The notes: generated by a model from the letters alone, not told the origin. Shown: positions 1-10,313, numbered from the stretch's first letter. The stretch is 29,097 nucleotides of DNA from Trichosporon coremiiforme (GCA_039545355.1 BCJJ01000079.1:1-29097), one strand, 5' to 3'. Translations and numbers: made by a program.

Positions 1-28
1 CACACCACACCACACCACACCACACCAC
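1..28. repeat. CACAC pentanucleotide microsatellite
   Basis: Five consecutive CACAC units plus a partial unit open the window, 24 bases before the start codon of the mannosyltransferase gene. The tract probably lies in its 5' leader or core promoter. It may extend beyond the window edge. Confidence 0.9.
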
Positions 29-51
29 CTCTCCTCTTCCCGCAAGTCTCA

Positions 52-2054
52 ATGACCGCGGCGACAGCCTATCCCCCCGCCGCGGGGGGCAGCCACGACC
101 CCTCGACCTCGGCAGTCCGCGGCGGTCTCAGATTCCGCATGCGCCCGGTCCAGGCAGCCTTGCTCTTCGCCGTCGTCGTCCTCCTCCTCTCACCAGCCTT
201 CATAGGCGAGGACAGGCGGGACAACCTGCGTTCCTACGTCGCCGCGACCATCCAGAAGACGGGTCCTCAGCAGATCGCGCAGCCGACCGGCGGCCTCGAC
301 CCGCGCGTCGTCCCGCTTACGCTCGAGGCGAGGCTGGAGCACTTCCTCTCCCGCCCCGCGCTCGACCACGGCGAGTCCGAGATCGTCAACGCGTACCAGT
401 GTCCGCACTACACCTTCAGTCGCGACACGTACTTCTTCCACGAGGCCGATGACGGCGCGCGCATCGAGCGCTGGAAGAACCTCGATAAGAACGCCGTCAA
501 GCTCGCGAGGGGCAAGATTGTCGACTACTTCAAGGAACTCGACAAGAACAAGGTCCCCCTTATCTGGGACAGGAGCATGGAGAGGGACACGCCGGCGCAT
601 CTCCGTCGCGGCATCATCTACACGGGCGGTGGGCACTGGGTGAGTACGCCGACGACCGAGCGGCCGAGCGCAGCGAGGCTGGTCTGATCAGGTCAGGTTG
701 CTCGGGCAGCCTGTTCTAACATGCGGCCACTGCCGCTAGCTGGCGCCAGCTTACCCCTGGTCCCCCCGGTACCAAGCTGACAAATGACAGAAGGACATTG
801 AGCGCCTGCGCTGGTCGCTGGACGTATTGCGCAACGTGCTCAAGTCGACGCTGCCAGTCGAAATCTACCACTACGAGGGCGAGTTCAGTGACGAGAAGCT
901 GCGGAAAGAGTTTATCGACGACTATGGCGTGACGCTCGTCCAGTCCTCTGCGAAGAAAACCGACGGGAAAGCGTGGCAGATCAAGAACGCCGCCTTTGTC
1001 GACACACGCTTCACCCAGTTCGTGTACATGGACAGCGACAACATTCCCCTCAGCGACCCGGCGGAGCTCTTCGAGAGCGTCGAGTTCAAGCAGGGCGGGA
1101 GCGTATTCTGGCCCGACCTCAACAAGGACCATCCCGAGAACGCTATCTGGCGTGTGCTTGGCCGGGACTGTTCAGACGAGCACTGGCCCGCTGAGAGCGG
1201 TCAGGTCCTCTTCGACAAGAGCGCTAACGATGGCCTGAACTTGGCTGTGCTCCACCTCAGCAACCACATGATGCTCGAGAGCGACTTTTACGGAGATCTC
1301 GGGTACGGCGACAAGGACACATACGTGAGTACCGCGAATGCAGCTCAGCGGCGAGCGATTGGAGGCGAGCGCAGCGTGTCTGCGGTGTGAGCGGTCCATG
1401 AGCAGTGAACGGGCAGTGGGCAGTGAACAGCGAGCCCCGCGAGCCCAGCGAGCCCAAAAGCCCAGCGCCCCGCCTTCAGTGCCCGTGTGCGCTCTTTTCC
1501 ATCCGCTCTCCCCGCGCAGCTGTCACATCCTTCCTTCGCCAAGCTAACCGCAGCGCTACTCGTTCTACGCCCTCGGCCTGCCGTACCAGATGCCCTCGCG
1601 CATGTTCTCAAGTGTAGGCGGGTACCAGCGGATGGATGCGCGGTCGGACCCCGACTTTTTCTGCGGCCACTCGCTCCTCCAGTGGGCCCTCACCCCGCCC
1701 TCTGCCAAGCATTCCCCAGACTTCCACCCGAAGCCCGGATTCCTGCACACCATCCTCCTCAAGGCGCGCTACGGGCTGCAGCCGGACAAACTCCTCAGCC
1801 ACGTGAAGCGGCCCCGGCTGAACCAGATCAACGACGAGAGACTGGTCCGCACGCTTTATCAGTTCACGGGCGAGTGCTTCGCGATCGACCTCAAGGGCCC
1901 TGATGGCGCCCCCGACGCACCGAACAGTTATGGGGACGGCCAGGGCGTCGAGATTCAGACGTTTGAGGAGGTGCTCAGCTACAAGCCCGAGGTTTGGGAG
2001 TGGATTCGGGATAATTCAAAGAAGATTGCTGGGATTAATGTTCCAGGCGAATAG
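52..2054 (+). CDS. GT71 (MNN1/MNN2-type) alpha-mannosyltransferase
   Basis: A Golgi type II membrane enzyme expected to transfer mannose from GDP-mannose to protein-linked glycans (Mannosyl_trans3 / GT71 family). Three exons, 52-639, 791-1324 and 1554-2054, all join in phase 0 to give 540 residues. A short cytosolic tail is followed by one hydrophobic anchor at about residues 33-50. The luminal domain starts with the family-like GIIYTGGGHW at the end of exon 1. The metal/nucleotide-sugar motif is DSD at residues 277-279 in VYMDSDN. The stretch AESGQVLFDK and the exon 2/3 junction reading DKDTYRYSFYALGLPY are also typical of the family. The start at 52 is the first ATG; Met30, just before the anchor, is an alternative. 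It is convergent with RCC1. The exact linkage made (alpha-1,2 or alpha-1,3) cannot be read from the sequence. Confidence 0.88.
640..790 (+). other. Intron 1 of the GT71 gene (151 nt)
   Basis: The donor is GTGAGT at 640 and the acceptor ATGACAG ends at 790, with a branch-like CTGAC about 10 bases upstream. The reading frame is open and in phase 0 on both sides. The intron carries a perfect GAGCGCAGCGAG at 666-677, close to the donor. Confidence 0.85.
1325..1553 (+). other. Intron 2 of the GT71 gene (229 nt)
   Basis: The donor is GTGAGT at 1325 and the acceptor AACCGCAG ends at 1553, with branch-like GCTAAC just upstream. Phase 0 on both sides restores the family-like DKDTYRYSF junction. A variant of the GAGCGCAGCGAG motif lies at 1367-1376, followed by short repeats of AGTG/CAGTGAAC and GAGCCC type. 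Confidence 0.85.
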
Positions 2055-2755
2055 AATAGATCATATGCACGGACGATTTTGGTTTGCTGTTGCTGTTGCT
2101 GTTGCGGAGCAGAGGGCGTGGGTGACGAGGTGAGAACGCCGGCGGAGAACTGACCCGTGATGCTGTGATGAGGCAGCGGAGACGGTCGGACAGTCGAGCC
2201 CCGCCCGCACACCCGCACACTGACAAGGGACTGAGGGACTGGGCAGAGACAGTTGAAGCGAACCTGCAAGTCGACCAAATGCTGCATTAGACAAAAACTT
2301 TTCTACCATAGGGTTCAAATGTTCAGAGACGAAGGCGATGAAGCGTCAAGGTCGGAGGGGGAACACGCTGGCGCACAGTGGTATAGTGGTACACTATTCA
2401 CAGCTGAAGGGAAGTAATATTGGTGGTTCTATTCGAAAGGGTGTGTGTGGAGGGAGATATGGACATGGAACGGAATACGGGATCAAGAGTAGAGCTAGTG
2501 CCCTGGGGGTGTGCGTGTGAGGGGGAGGGGGAGGAAGGGGAATGAGTCTCTAGAGTTCTCCTCACTGGAAGCAGAATAGGGAGCATGAGCAGGCGGCGTG
2601 CGATGCAGAGTCTTCCTCGGTTTGAAGATCCGCGTTGGTGTTTCTGGCTCCTTCTCCTTCACCTCCTCCATCTCCTGCCCCTCCTCCCTTGTGGGCCCGG
2701 ACCCCTTAGCCGCCTTCGCCTCCGGCTCCGGCCTCAACGGGGTCCGGGAAGCGCC
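2055..2755. other. Convergent intergenic / 3' UTR region
   Basis: This 0.7-kb stretch lies between the stop codons of the converging GT71 and RCC1 genes and should hold both 3' UTRs. It contains a (TTGCTG)n microsatellite at about 2084-2105 and a G-rich tract near 2520-2540. I see no canonical AATAAA on either strand close to either stop, and no convincing gene. Confidence 0.7.
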
Positions 2756-4849
2756 CTACTCCTCCTCGTCCCTCTTCTTCGCAATGAGCACACAGTGCTG
2801 TCCACCGGCAGAGCAGTCGACGGCATCGTACGGACGGAGCTGCTTACTCCTAACGAGCGTGGGGACAGAGGCCTCCTCGACAGAACCCAAGCCGAGCTGG
2901 CCCTGGTTGCCCAGGCCCCAGGCGTAGACGTGCCCGCTCTTCGAGACGGCGAGGTTGTGTCGCGTACCGGCCGAGATACGCGCGATAGGGTTCGTCGCGG
3001 GCTCAGACCAAGGGGGCATCTCGGGGACAATCTCGTACGCTTCGGGGATGGGCGGGAAAGCGATCTGTATGTCAGCTGTGCTCTATCCTCGAGACCCCAG
3101 GGGCGACTGCCTTCCGGACGGATGCGACTCCGCTCGCCGCTCGCTGTGTACTCACTCGGACAGGCTCCGGAACATACTCTCCCATGGGCACACGCAGCGC
3201 GGCCTGCGCCTCGAGGAGCTTCATCTGCGCGTCCTCCTTGTCGTCCTCTGGCGCCTTCTCGAGCGCCTCCTCGGCGTCCTTGACCTTCTGCTCGCGCTCC
3301 TCCTGGATCTCCTTCCTGCGCTCCTTCAGTCCCTCCTGGGCGGGATGGTCCTCCGCCAGACCCAACTCGTTACCGTCCTGGCGGCCGACGCCCCAGACCT
3401 CGCCATTGTCAAAGAGGAAGAGGGAGTGCGCGTCGCCTCCCTCGATCTGGATGACGCGGGCACCGTCGTGGTTCTTCGGCGACAGCGCCTCGACCTTCTG
3501 GGGCCGGATGATCATCTCCTCGGAGCTGTCGAGGCCCGTCTGCCCATACGTGTTCAGACCCCAGGCCCAGACGTCGCCGTTCTTGTCCACCGCGAACGAG
3601 TGGAACATGCCCGCGGCGACGTGCACGATGTGTCGCAGGCCGAGGCGCTCGGGCTCCAGACCGGCCGCGGCGCGGCGCGCGAGGATTCGCCGTCCGAGCT
3701 GGTTCTGCTGCCCGTTGCCCCAGACGTAGACGTAGCCGTCGCTCGTAAGAGCCAGCACGTGGTCGGCGCCGCACGCGACGTCGACGACCTCAGCCCTCGC
3801 CAGAGCGGGAAGCTCCATCGGCACGAACTGGAACTTGGGGTGGCCCGGGATACCGTCGAAACCGAGGATACCCTCGTTGGAGCGGAACGAGCCCCAGGCG
3901 CGGAGCCCGCCGTCCGCCGAAAGAGCGACGGACACACTGTCACCAGCGGCAACCTTGACAGTACGGAAACCCTCGTCCTCAAGCGCCTTGACGACGAAGG
4001 GCCACGTCTCAAAGTCCTCTGCGGGCAGAGTCGAACCCGGGTTCTCGGGGTCGGGCTGGTTCGCCGTGTTACGGCCGAGCGCGGCGTTGTCGTTGATGCC
4101 CCACGAGCGCGTTTGGCCCGCCTCGTCGACCGCCAGCGTGTGCATGCCTCCGGCAGCGATCGACTCGATGCCACCCGTGCCCGCGCCGAGCTCGCCGTCC
4201 TCGCGGTGTTCCTCGATCCTGGTCGTTAGTGGATGGCTGATAGAGAGCGATAGAGAGCTCGCGCACTCGCTGCGCTCGCGACTCGCTCACTCACCACTTG
4301 TGGATCTGGGGACGCGGCTTCTCGTCAAGGTCATCGGGGCCGGTGCCGAACTGGCCCATGTCGCCCGTGCCCCAGACGAAGAGGGCGAGGCTGCGGGGAG
4401 GCGGCGCCTCGGGGAGCGCGTTGACCTGCGGGCCGGTGCGACGGCGCTTGACCTCCTTTTTCTTGGGCGGCTCCTTGGGCTCTTCGGAGCGCGCACGCTT
4501 CGTGCCGTTCGTCGCGGGCTGGGGTTCCTCTTTCTTCTCCTCCTTCGCGGCAGCCTTGGGCTTGCTGGCTGGCTCGGCGGCGGGCTTCTCCTTCGACACG
4601 GGCTTCGCCTTCGCCGCCGGCTTGGTCGAGGCCTTGCTGCTGCCCTTGGACGCAGTCTTGGACTTGGACGCAGGCTGGCCGTCCTTCTCGGCCGTGGTGC
4701 TGGGCGTCGACGTCGTCTTAGACTTGGTGCCGCTCTTGGGCTTGGACGCCGGCTTAGACGCCTTGCTCTTCGTCGAGCTGTTCTTGGACGCGGTCTTGGA
4801 TGCTGTTGTCAGCGGACAATAAGAGAGCTTACTCACTGGGACGCGCCAT
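2756..4849 (-). CDS. RCC1: RCC1 family Ran guanine-nucleotide exchange factor
   Basis: Chromatin-bound exchange factor that loads Ran with GTP in the nucleus, driving nuclear transport and spindle assembly (Prp20 in budding yeast, Pim1 in fission yeast). Exons on the minus strand are 4849-4837, 4802-4295, 4218-3156 and 3064-2756, giving 630 residues. Residues 1-145 are a Lys/Ser/Ala-rich basic tail with nuclear-signal-like clusters at 106-109 (KRAR) and 118-126 (KKKEVKRRR). The seven-bladed propeller starts at about 146 with FVWGTGDMGQFG and shows repeated blade signatures such as AAGGMHTLAVD, ACGADHVLALT, AAGMFHSFAVD, SAGTRHNLAVS and SAGGQHCVLI. A charged helical insertion of about 55 residues (GLKERRKEIQEEREQKV and on) interrupts one blade near the end of exon 3. 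No ATG is in frame upstream of exon 2 without splicing, so the 13-nt first exon is needed. The length exceeds that of the budding and fission yeast proteins because of the tail and the insertion. Confidence 0.93.
3065..3155 (-). other. Intron 3 of RCC1 (91 nt)
   Basis: On the minus strand the donor is GTGAGT starting at 3155, and the acceptor GCTGACATACAG ends at 3065 with its own CTGAC branch site. Both sides are in phase 0. A GCGAGC-rich variant of the recurrent motif lies at 3131-3146, next to the donor. Confidence 0.88.
4219..4294 (-). other. Intron 2 of RCC1 (76 nt)
   Basis: On the minus strand the donor is GTGAGT from 4294, with branch CACTAACGA and acceptor CCAG ending at 4219. The junction splits a TGG codon (TG/G) and restores HKWIEEHRE. 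A perfect GAGCGCAGCGAG (minus strand) lies at 4277-4266, about 17 bases after the donor. Confidence 0.88.
4803..4836 (-). other. Very short intron 1 of RCC1 (34 nt)
   Basis: On the minus strand the donor is GTGAGTAAG from 4836 and the acceptor GCTGACAACAG ends at 4803. It follows a first exon of only 13 nt and splits an ACA codon (A/CA). Without splicing the second exon has no in-frame ATG, which supports the intron despite its short length. Confidence 0.7.
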
Positions 4850-5559
4850 AGTGGTGATGAGTGACGAAGGGGATGGAACGTTCGTCTGTTTTGCAATGTG
4901 TGAAGCGAGTGGTGGCTCTTGAAGTCACAAGTTTCTGGCGCTGCGCTTTCGGCGAGCGTTTACAGGAACTGGGGGGCAGGAGGGCTTGCGGGGGTACGTT
5001 CTAGATGAGCAAGCGCTGCTTTAATGAGTTGTTGTGTACGCTTCTCGCGGTGCTCAGCGCTCAGAGTGAGATTTGATTGTTTTCTCCCCTCATCCCGGTC
5101 CCAGTGAAGCGGGGTCAAATGGCATGACGCAAGGTCACGTGTCGACATGATTCTCTTGATTCACTTGGATTCGCGTGGCACTCGCACACCCGTGCCTGAT
5201 TCGCTTGAGGCTTCACGCGCATGTTTTGTTTTCGTTTCTTCTGCTCCTTCCATGAAAGCGTAAAGGGGAGGAATGATTAATACAGCGTCACGTGACGGTA
5301 TTTGTCTGAGACACGTCAACGAGCACACGCGCGCAACCCTTGCACCCTTGCAGCACTGCAAATGGCGGAGTCACAAGTTGGGAGGTAACGCGTTTTGGGA
5401 AGCGGCGAATAAAGTTTACGCTGCTTAAGAGTTTGCCCAGGAAGGAATGGTTGGGCCAGGTCGCGCGGCGCATGGCATGCCGGGGATGACGGCACGCCCA
5501 GGGCCGGGGGTCATCAAGAACAAAGGCTGTCATGGCGTCTTCGTGTTGACGGAGAGGGG

Positions 5560-5589
5560 GAGTCCTGACGAGTCCTGACGAGCCCTGAT
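5560..5589. repeat. 10-bp tandem repeat, 3 copies
   Basis: Two identical GAGTCCTGAC units are followed by a diverged third unit, GAGCCCTGAT, in the RCC1/WEE1 interval. Confidence 0.85.
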
Positions 5590-5967
5590 GCTGTTGGCGT
5601 TTGTGTCCTCCCTCGGTTACCTGAGTCCTTCCGACCGGGCCATGTCGAGTACTGATTTGGTCAGTGTCCTAATGGGGAAGTTACATGGGCCAGTGACTGA
5701 TTTCTTTTTCAGGTGCTTGGGTGGTAGGAGTCAGGAACGCAGGTTCTAGCACAGGCACGATGGCTGAGCTGAGGCGCGTCAGGCGCGGTCGTGGTCGCGG
5801 GGCTGGCTGAGCTCAGGCTCCCCTCTGCGCTCTCTGCCCTCTAAGGGCCTTTCTACGCTCGGCTCAGCTCGGCTCAGGTAGCCCCAAACTAGACTCAGGC
5901 TGGCCGTTGACCGACGAGCCAGCTAGCGTAGACTTGACTCACCTTGGATGGCTTACCGCGCCCATGT

Positions 5968-6003
5968 CCCATCTAACCCATCTAACCCATCTAACCCATC
6001 TCA
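5968..6003. repeat. 9-bp tandem repeat, 4 copies
   Basis: Three exact CCCATCTAA units are followed by CCCATCTCA. The unit recurs once more at about 6112-6120, in the WEE1 leader region. Confidence 0.9.
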
Positions 6004-6108
6004 CCTCATCTCGACTCTTCCTTCTTCCCACCGAGCCCCCCTCCATCCCGACTTGCGTTCTCTTCATCCATCACATCCCCATTCCCCATACATTACAAGA
6101 CTAGACTC

Positions 6109-6120
6109 ATGCCCATCTAA
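6109..6120 (+). promoter_or_regulatory. Short upstream ORF (Met-Pro-Ile-stop)
   Basis: ATG CCC ATC TAA lies 367 bases before the WEE1 stretch of coding sequence. A second, minimal uORF (ATG TAG) follows at 6136-6141. They matter only if the WEE1 transcript starts upstream of them, which the sequence cannot show. Confidence 0.3.
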
Positions 6121-6207
6121 CCACAAAGCACCTTCATGTAGTCGAGAATCGACGACCTCTTTCATTCTCCCCGACATCCACAACAACCCCCGCAACGCTC
6201 ACCCACC

Positions 6208-6241
<34 letters not shown>

Positions 6242-6250
6242 CACACAAAC
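6208..6250. repeat. CA dinucleotide microsatellite
   Basis: A nearly pure CA/AC run with two AAA interruptions, in the WEE1 leader/promoter about 240 bases before the start codon. Confidence 0.9.
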
Positions 6251-6308
6251 AATCCACCCCCTCACCACACATACCGCCCGTGACTGCTCTACACATACAC
6301 GATAAAGA

Positions 6309-6314
6309 ACGCGT
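6309..6314 (+). promoter_or_regulatory. ACGCGT (MCB-like) box upstream of WEE1
   Basis: The palindrome ACGCGT is the MluI cell-cycle box bound by MBF in yeasts; it lies 173 bases before the WEE1 start. Periodic G1/S expression of budding yeast SWE1 makes the placement suggestive. A 6-bp word is expected several times in a window this size, so the role is unproven. Confidence 0.25.
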
Positions 6315-6486
6315 CCGGCCAACCAACAAAACAACCAGCACTACTGCTCCACACCTTGCATTGAACACACCCAAACGTATCAACACCACCATCGCTTTTC
6401 CGGACACTGTATTCCCTACTCGCATCGCATCGCATACGCATTCGCATTCCATTCATCCTCACTTGCACGACCATCTCTCATCCACC

Positions 6487-9400
6487 ATGCAGACCTTACC
6501 CATCGACACTCCGTCAACCACGCCCTCGCGGCGCCCGTCGTCCCTCCTGTTCGAGCCTCACGACCACTCCGTTCAGTCCCTGTTACCCCCGTCCCCAAAA
6601 CGCGCCCGCCCGTCGCCGTGCTCGCAGCCCATGCACCGCCGCGTAACCCCGACAAGCACGCGCAAGGGCGTGTCGCGTCTCTCGCCGATTCCCTGCACGT
6701 CGGTCTTTGGCGGATCGGCGTCGTACTCATCGGCGTCGACTGTTCCCGTCCGTAGACGCACGGGCGATGATCTGCGGAGGTCGCAATCGTCCTCACGGCG
6801 GCGCGACATGACGGTACCCTTGGTGAGTAAACTCTAGTGAAATTGTTTTGCATGGGTCGTAAGCTTGCAGATGTTGGATATGACCGAAGTGGTTCAATTC
6901 AAGGAAGGACGGTGCGCTATTGACAGTCGTTTTGCTCATGTTTAACCTGAACGTGAATTGGCTGACGTCTTGTTTAGCTCTCTCAGACCTTTTCGTCCGT
7001 GTCTCTCTCGCAGACGGCGACACCACCCCTCGCCCCCGACCTGTCCCCCGACGCCTCGTTCCGCTCGACGTCGAGCGCTGGCCTTAACATGGCGACCCCC
7101 GTGACTGAAGCTGGATCCCCCCTGCAGTCATCCAGACTCAAGCTGCGCACGCCTGCTGCCTTGCACGAGATGACGCACTCCTCGTCGACCTCCCCTATGC
7201 CTGCAATCGATTCCCTGCTGGGAAGTCCTTTCAATGCACGCAAGCCCCTGCCTTTCGAATTCAACATTGCTTCCCCGACTTGGAATCACGGGAAGGACAA
7301 CGATGCCAATCTCTTCTCCAGCGGGTGGGACGGCAAGTCGTCTTCCCCCATGGACATGGTTGGCGGTCTGAGCCCCGGCCCGTCCAAGCCACACCACTAT
7401 CACTCGGCGGATGAAGGCAGTGGCAGCTGCACCAGCGCCTCATCGCCATCCATGTTCTCCCCAGAGTGCAGCATAGGAAGCAGTGCTCGCCCATCTGTCG
7501 TCGGCCTCTGGAACGACGACCCTTGCGACGAAGAGGCACTGCCCGCTGCACGCACTAAGCTGTTTGTGGGAAGAAGCCTCAAGGGGAAGAAGAGTGCGAC
7601 GCGCCTCAAGCCCTTGTACAGCCCAGGACCAGCCTCTCCGCTAGTCATGTCTTGCAACGCGAACAATACCTTCTGCAGTAGTCCCGACTCGTCACCCGTC
7701 CAGCCGACCTTCCTCTCAGCCAGCACATCCGCGGTCGAAGGAAGGTCTGTTCCTAGTCGTCTCCAGTCCCCCGTTGAAGACTACTTCAGCCGCAAGCCTC
7801 AGTCCGCCAGGAAGCGCACTCCCAACGACCGCTTCGCCACCTCCCCCCACGAACTCTTCCTCTCCCAGTGCAACAGTCGCGGCTTTGAGCTAACGCCTCG
7901 TCCCGACGGACCGCGTACCCCCGCGATCCCCATGTCTGATGACATTGCCGGGTCGGACCACTCGCCTTTACGGTACAATGCCTCGGCAGTGCATGCCCTT
8001 CCGCTGTCCCCGTCGGCTCCTCTGCTGTCGAGGAGGCAGGAAGGTCTCCAGCTGCATCTTACGCCGCGCAACCGCTCGCCGGCCAGCGTATCGCGCTCCA
8101 AGTCGAACCGCGGAGCACGCTCCCTCCCCGCGAGACCGCCGCTGCGACGTGGCCTCACGGAGCCTGCGAACAAGACGCCCAAGGCTCCGCCCGTTCCTCA
8201 GCTTGGCACGCCCGTGTCCGAGCTGTTCGGTGATGAGAAGCCGTCTCCCGCGGCCTTCTCCTCGACTGGTCTTGTTAAGAAGCGTGGCGCGCGCCTGAAC
8301 ATCCCTCGGTTCACAGCCAAGCTCAAGGCACCCCAGCCACTCTCCTTTGATGATAAACCAAAGCGTCCGGCAGCCCAGGCTGCCGCTCCTACTAGTGGTA
8401 GTGACACAGAAACGGACGACTCAGAGGGTGACCAGCTGTCGCCTATCAAGCCTCTGCGATCAGGCCGCTCATCAGGTCCCTTCAGGATCTCTCTCAATAG
8501 CACTCGGACACACTCTAGGAACGGGTCCTTGGCCAGTGACATTGCGTCGTCACCGTTCCGTCGCTCGCATGGACATGCGCGCATGTCATCGACCGCTTCT
8601 AGTATTGGCGGATCGAAAGGCTTGCGCAGAAAAAGCAGCGCCATGTTTACGTCTGCGGGTAGTATCGCAAGTGACACCGAGTTCAGTCCGGCTACACCCA
8701 CAAAGGCTCTGCCACTGGCCCGTGAGTATCATTCGTTGAAAAGGGTTAATAATAATGTCCCTGACGAAATCTCAGTGCAGCAGCAACCCATGTTCGGTAT
8801 CTCGACGCCATCGCCAGTTTCAGTCACACAGTACCCTTTCTCTCGCCGGTCGTCTGTCGCCTCGATGGCCTCAGTGGACGCCACATCACCAGCCTGCACC
8901 CCGTCGACGGGCCCAGGAGGACGCGTGCGTGCCTTGTCTCGCGGCTTGGCTGCCCGTTTATCAAACCCAATGCTGTCCACCACGTTCAGGACTCAGTCGC
9001 CGTTCGTGCCGACAACGCCGGCGTCCGTCTCAGCCGCCGCCGAGGGGTACATCCCGGAGGACGCTCGTGCGGCTGGGGCGGGCAAACTTGAGCGGGACTT
9101 TACTCTTGTTCAGGCACTGGGGGCTGGCGAGTTCAGCAGCGTATGGAAAGTCAGACACAAGGGCGACGGCAAGATGTGGGCTGTTAAGACGGGCCGCCCG
9201 TACACCGGCGTCAAGAACCGGTCGCGCCAGTTGGAAGAGGTCGCGATCCTGATGCGCCTGTCGGAACGGCCTCATCCCAACATCCTGCGTTTCGTTGACT
9301 CCTGGGAGCAGGGCGGCCGGTTGCACATTTGCACCGAGCTCGCCGAGTGCGGTGACCTGTCGCGGTACCTGCTCTCGCTTGGCGACCAGCGGGGACTGGA

Positions 9401-10130
9401 CGAGGGCCGTGTCTGGAAGGTCATGGCCGAGCTCACTTCCGCGCTCGACCACATTCACTCGAACGGGATCCTTCACCTGGACTTTAAGCCGAGCAACATC
9501 CTCGTTACGAAGGAGGGTGCGCTCAAGGTCGCGGACTTTGGCATGAGCGTGTTCAGGAACGCGGGCTTCCTCAGCGGCGAGAGCACGCGGCGCCCGTCGC
9601 CGACCCTGCCTTCGTTTGCGGAGAACGCGGACCAATACAACGACCACCTTGCGATCACGACGAGCAAACTGTTAGGTCTCGCGTCGAGCCCTATCATGGA
9701 CCGCGAGGTTGAGGGCGACCGCGAGTACCTGTGCCCCGAGGCGCTGCACGACGCGACACCGGGTCCCGAGGCGGATGTGTTCAGCCTGGGCATCCTGGTG
9801 CTCGAGGCTGCGCTCAACGTGTGCCTGCCTTCGAACGGTGACGCGTGGGTCAAGCTGCGCAGCGATGACTACTCGGACCTGGACGAGCACTATGTGCAGC
9901 GCGAGCAGGTCGTCGGTGCCACGGAGCTCCCTGTTGTGTCTGGTCGCCTGCTCACGACGATCAAGCAGATGATGCTGTCGTCTCCGCAGTGGCGCATCAA
10001 GCTCGACGAGGTGCTCGCGCTGGGCCCTGTCGTGCGTGCGGCAGACGCGATGCGTGGCGAGGGCATGTGGCAGGCGAGCCCCGCGCTGGTCGAGGAGGAG
10101 GACGGATGGCTGGACTGGCTGCTGTCCTAA
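6487..10130 (+). CDS. WEE1: Wee1/Swe1-type Cdk1 inhibitory kinase
   Basis: Nuclear kinase that phosphorylates the inhibitory tyrosine of Cdk1 and delays mitosis. Exon 1 is 6487-6822 and exon 2 most likely 6978-10130, giving about 1162 residues. The first roughly 800 residues are Ser/Pro-rich, low complexity and full of SP/TP sites, as in fungal Wee1 proteins regulated by phosphorylation. The kinase domain starts near residue 815 (LERDFTLVQALGAGEFSSV). Landmarks are the glycine loop GAGEFSSV, AVK lysine at about 849, catalytic HLDFKPSN at about 945-952, DFGMS at 965, and the Wee1-type EGDREYLCPE near 1024. HxD with a non-Arg residue and the GDR-Y-PE segment separate Wee1 from ordinary Ser/Thr kinases. 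About 58 residues separate DFG from EGDRE, an insertion-rich activation segment. The start is in a good context (CCACCATGC) after a leader without ATG for 345 bases. Confidence 0.92.
6823..6977 (+). other. Intron of WEE1 (about 155 nt)
   Basis: The donor is GTGAGTAAA at 6823, in phase 0. A branch-like GCTGAC at 6961-6966 is followed by three acceptors, ending at 6977, 6986 and 7013, which are all in frame. I chose the first AG after the branch; the alternatives shorten the protein by 3 or 12 residues. Confidence 0.7.
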
Positions 10131-10313
10131 GGCGAGCGAAGCGAGACGCGAGCACGGTAGCGAGCGCCGAAAACATACGACAACACGTCTTGATTTGCCT
10201 CTCACTCATTCACATTCTCATTTCAGTTTGTCTCATATCAACTATAATCATTAGCATTGCATCGACACCTGTGTACACCTGACATGCCATCTGTTTCTAT
10301 GTCCGCGGAGTGA

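Larger units (their letters stand above)
4850..6486. promoter_or_regulatory. Bidirectional RCC1/WEE1 promoter interval
   Basis: A 1.64-kb gap separates the divergent start codons of RCC1 and WEE1. It holds E-boxes CACGTG at 5136-5141 and inside the 12-bp palindrome CGTCACGTGACG at 5286-5297. ACGCGT boxes, which match the MluI cell-cycle element, occur at 5388-5393 and 6309-6314. A TGACTCA (AP-1/Gcn4-like) lies at 5935-5941. Simple tandem repeats are listed separately. From 6142 to the WEE1 start no ATG occurs, and the sequence is C/A/T-rich like a fungal 5' leader. No gene is apparent here. Binding by any factor is inference from short words that also occur by chance. Confidence 0.6.

Noticed and set aside
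2372..2445. tRNA-like segment with TGGTATAGTGGTA
   Set aside because: It resembles a tRNA A box and the ends can pair with wobble, but there is no proper anticodon arm (the loop lacks U33) and no T arm with a GTTCRA loop.
4025..4045. B-box-like GGGTTCGACTC on the minus strand
   Set aside because: It lies within the RCC1 coding exon, with no A box or cloverleaf around it.
2955..4851. Long plus-strand frames (424 and 338 codons) over RCC1
   Set aside because: Antisense shadows of RCC1 exons; they run through its introns and show no domain.
6142..6486. Open frames 5907-6283 and 6280-6486 upstream of WEE1
   Set aside because: Low-complexity His/Thr/Pro translations of the CA- and CATC-rich leader; no start codon in context and no domain.
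9030..10205. Minus-strand frames of about 205 and 177 codons under WEE1
   Set aside because: Antisense to the conserved kinase domain; Arg/Leu-rich shadow translations.
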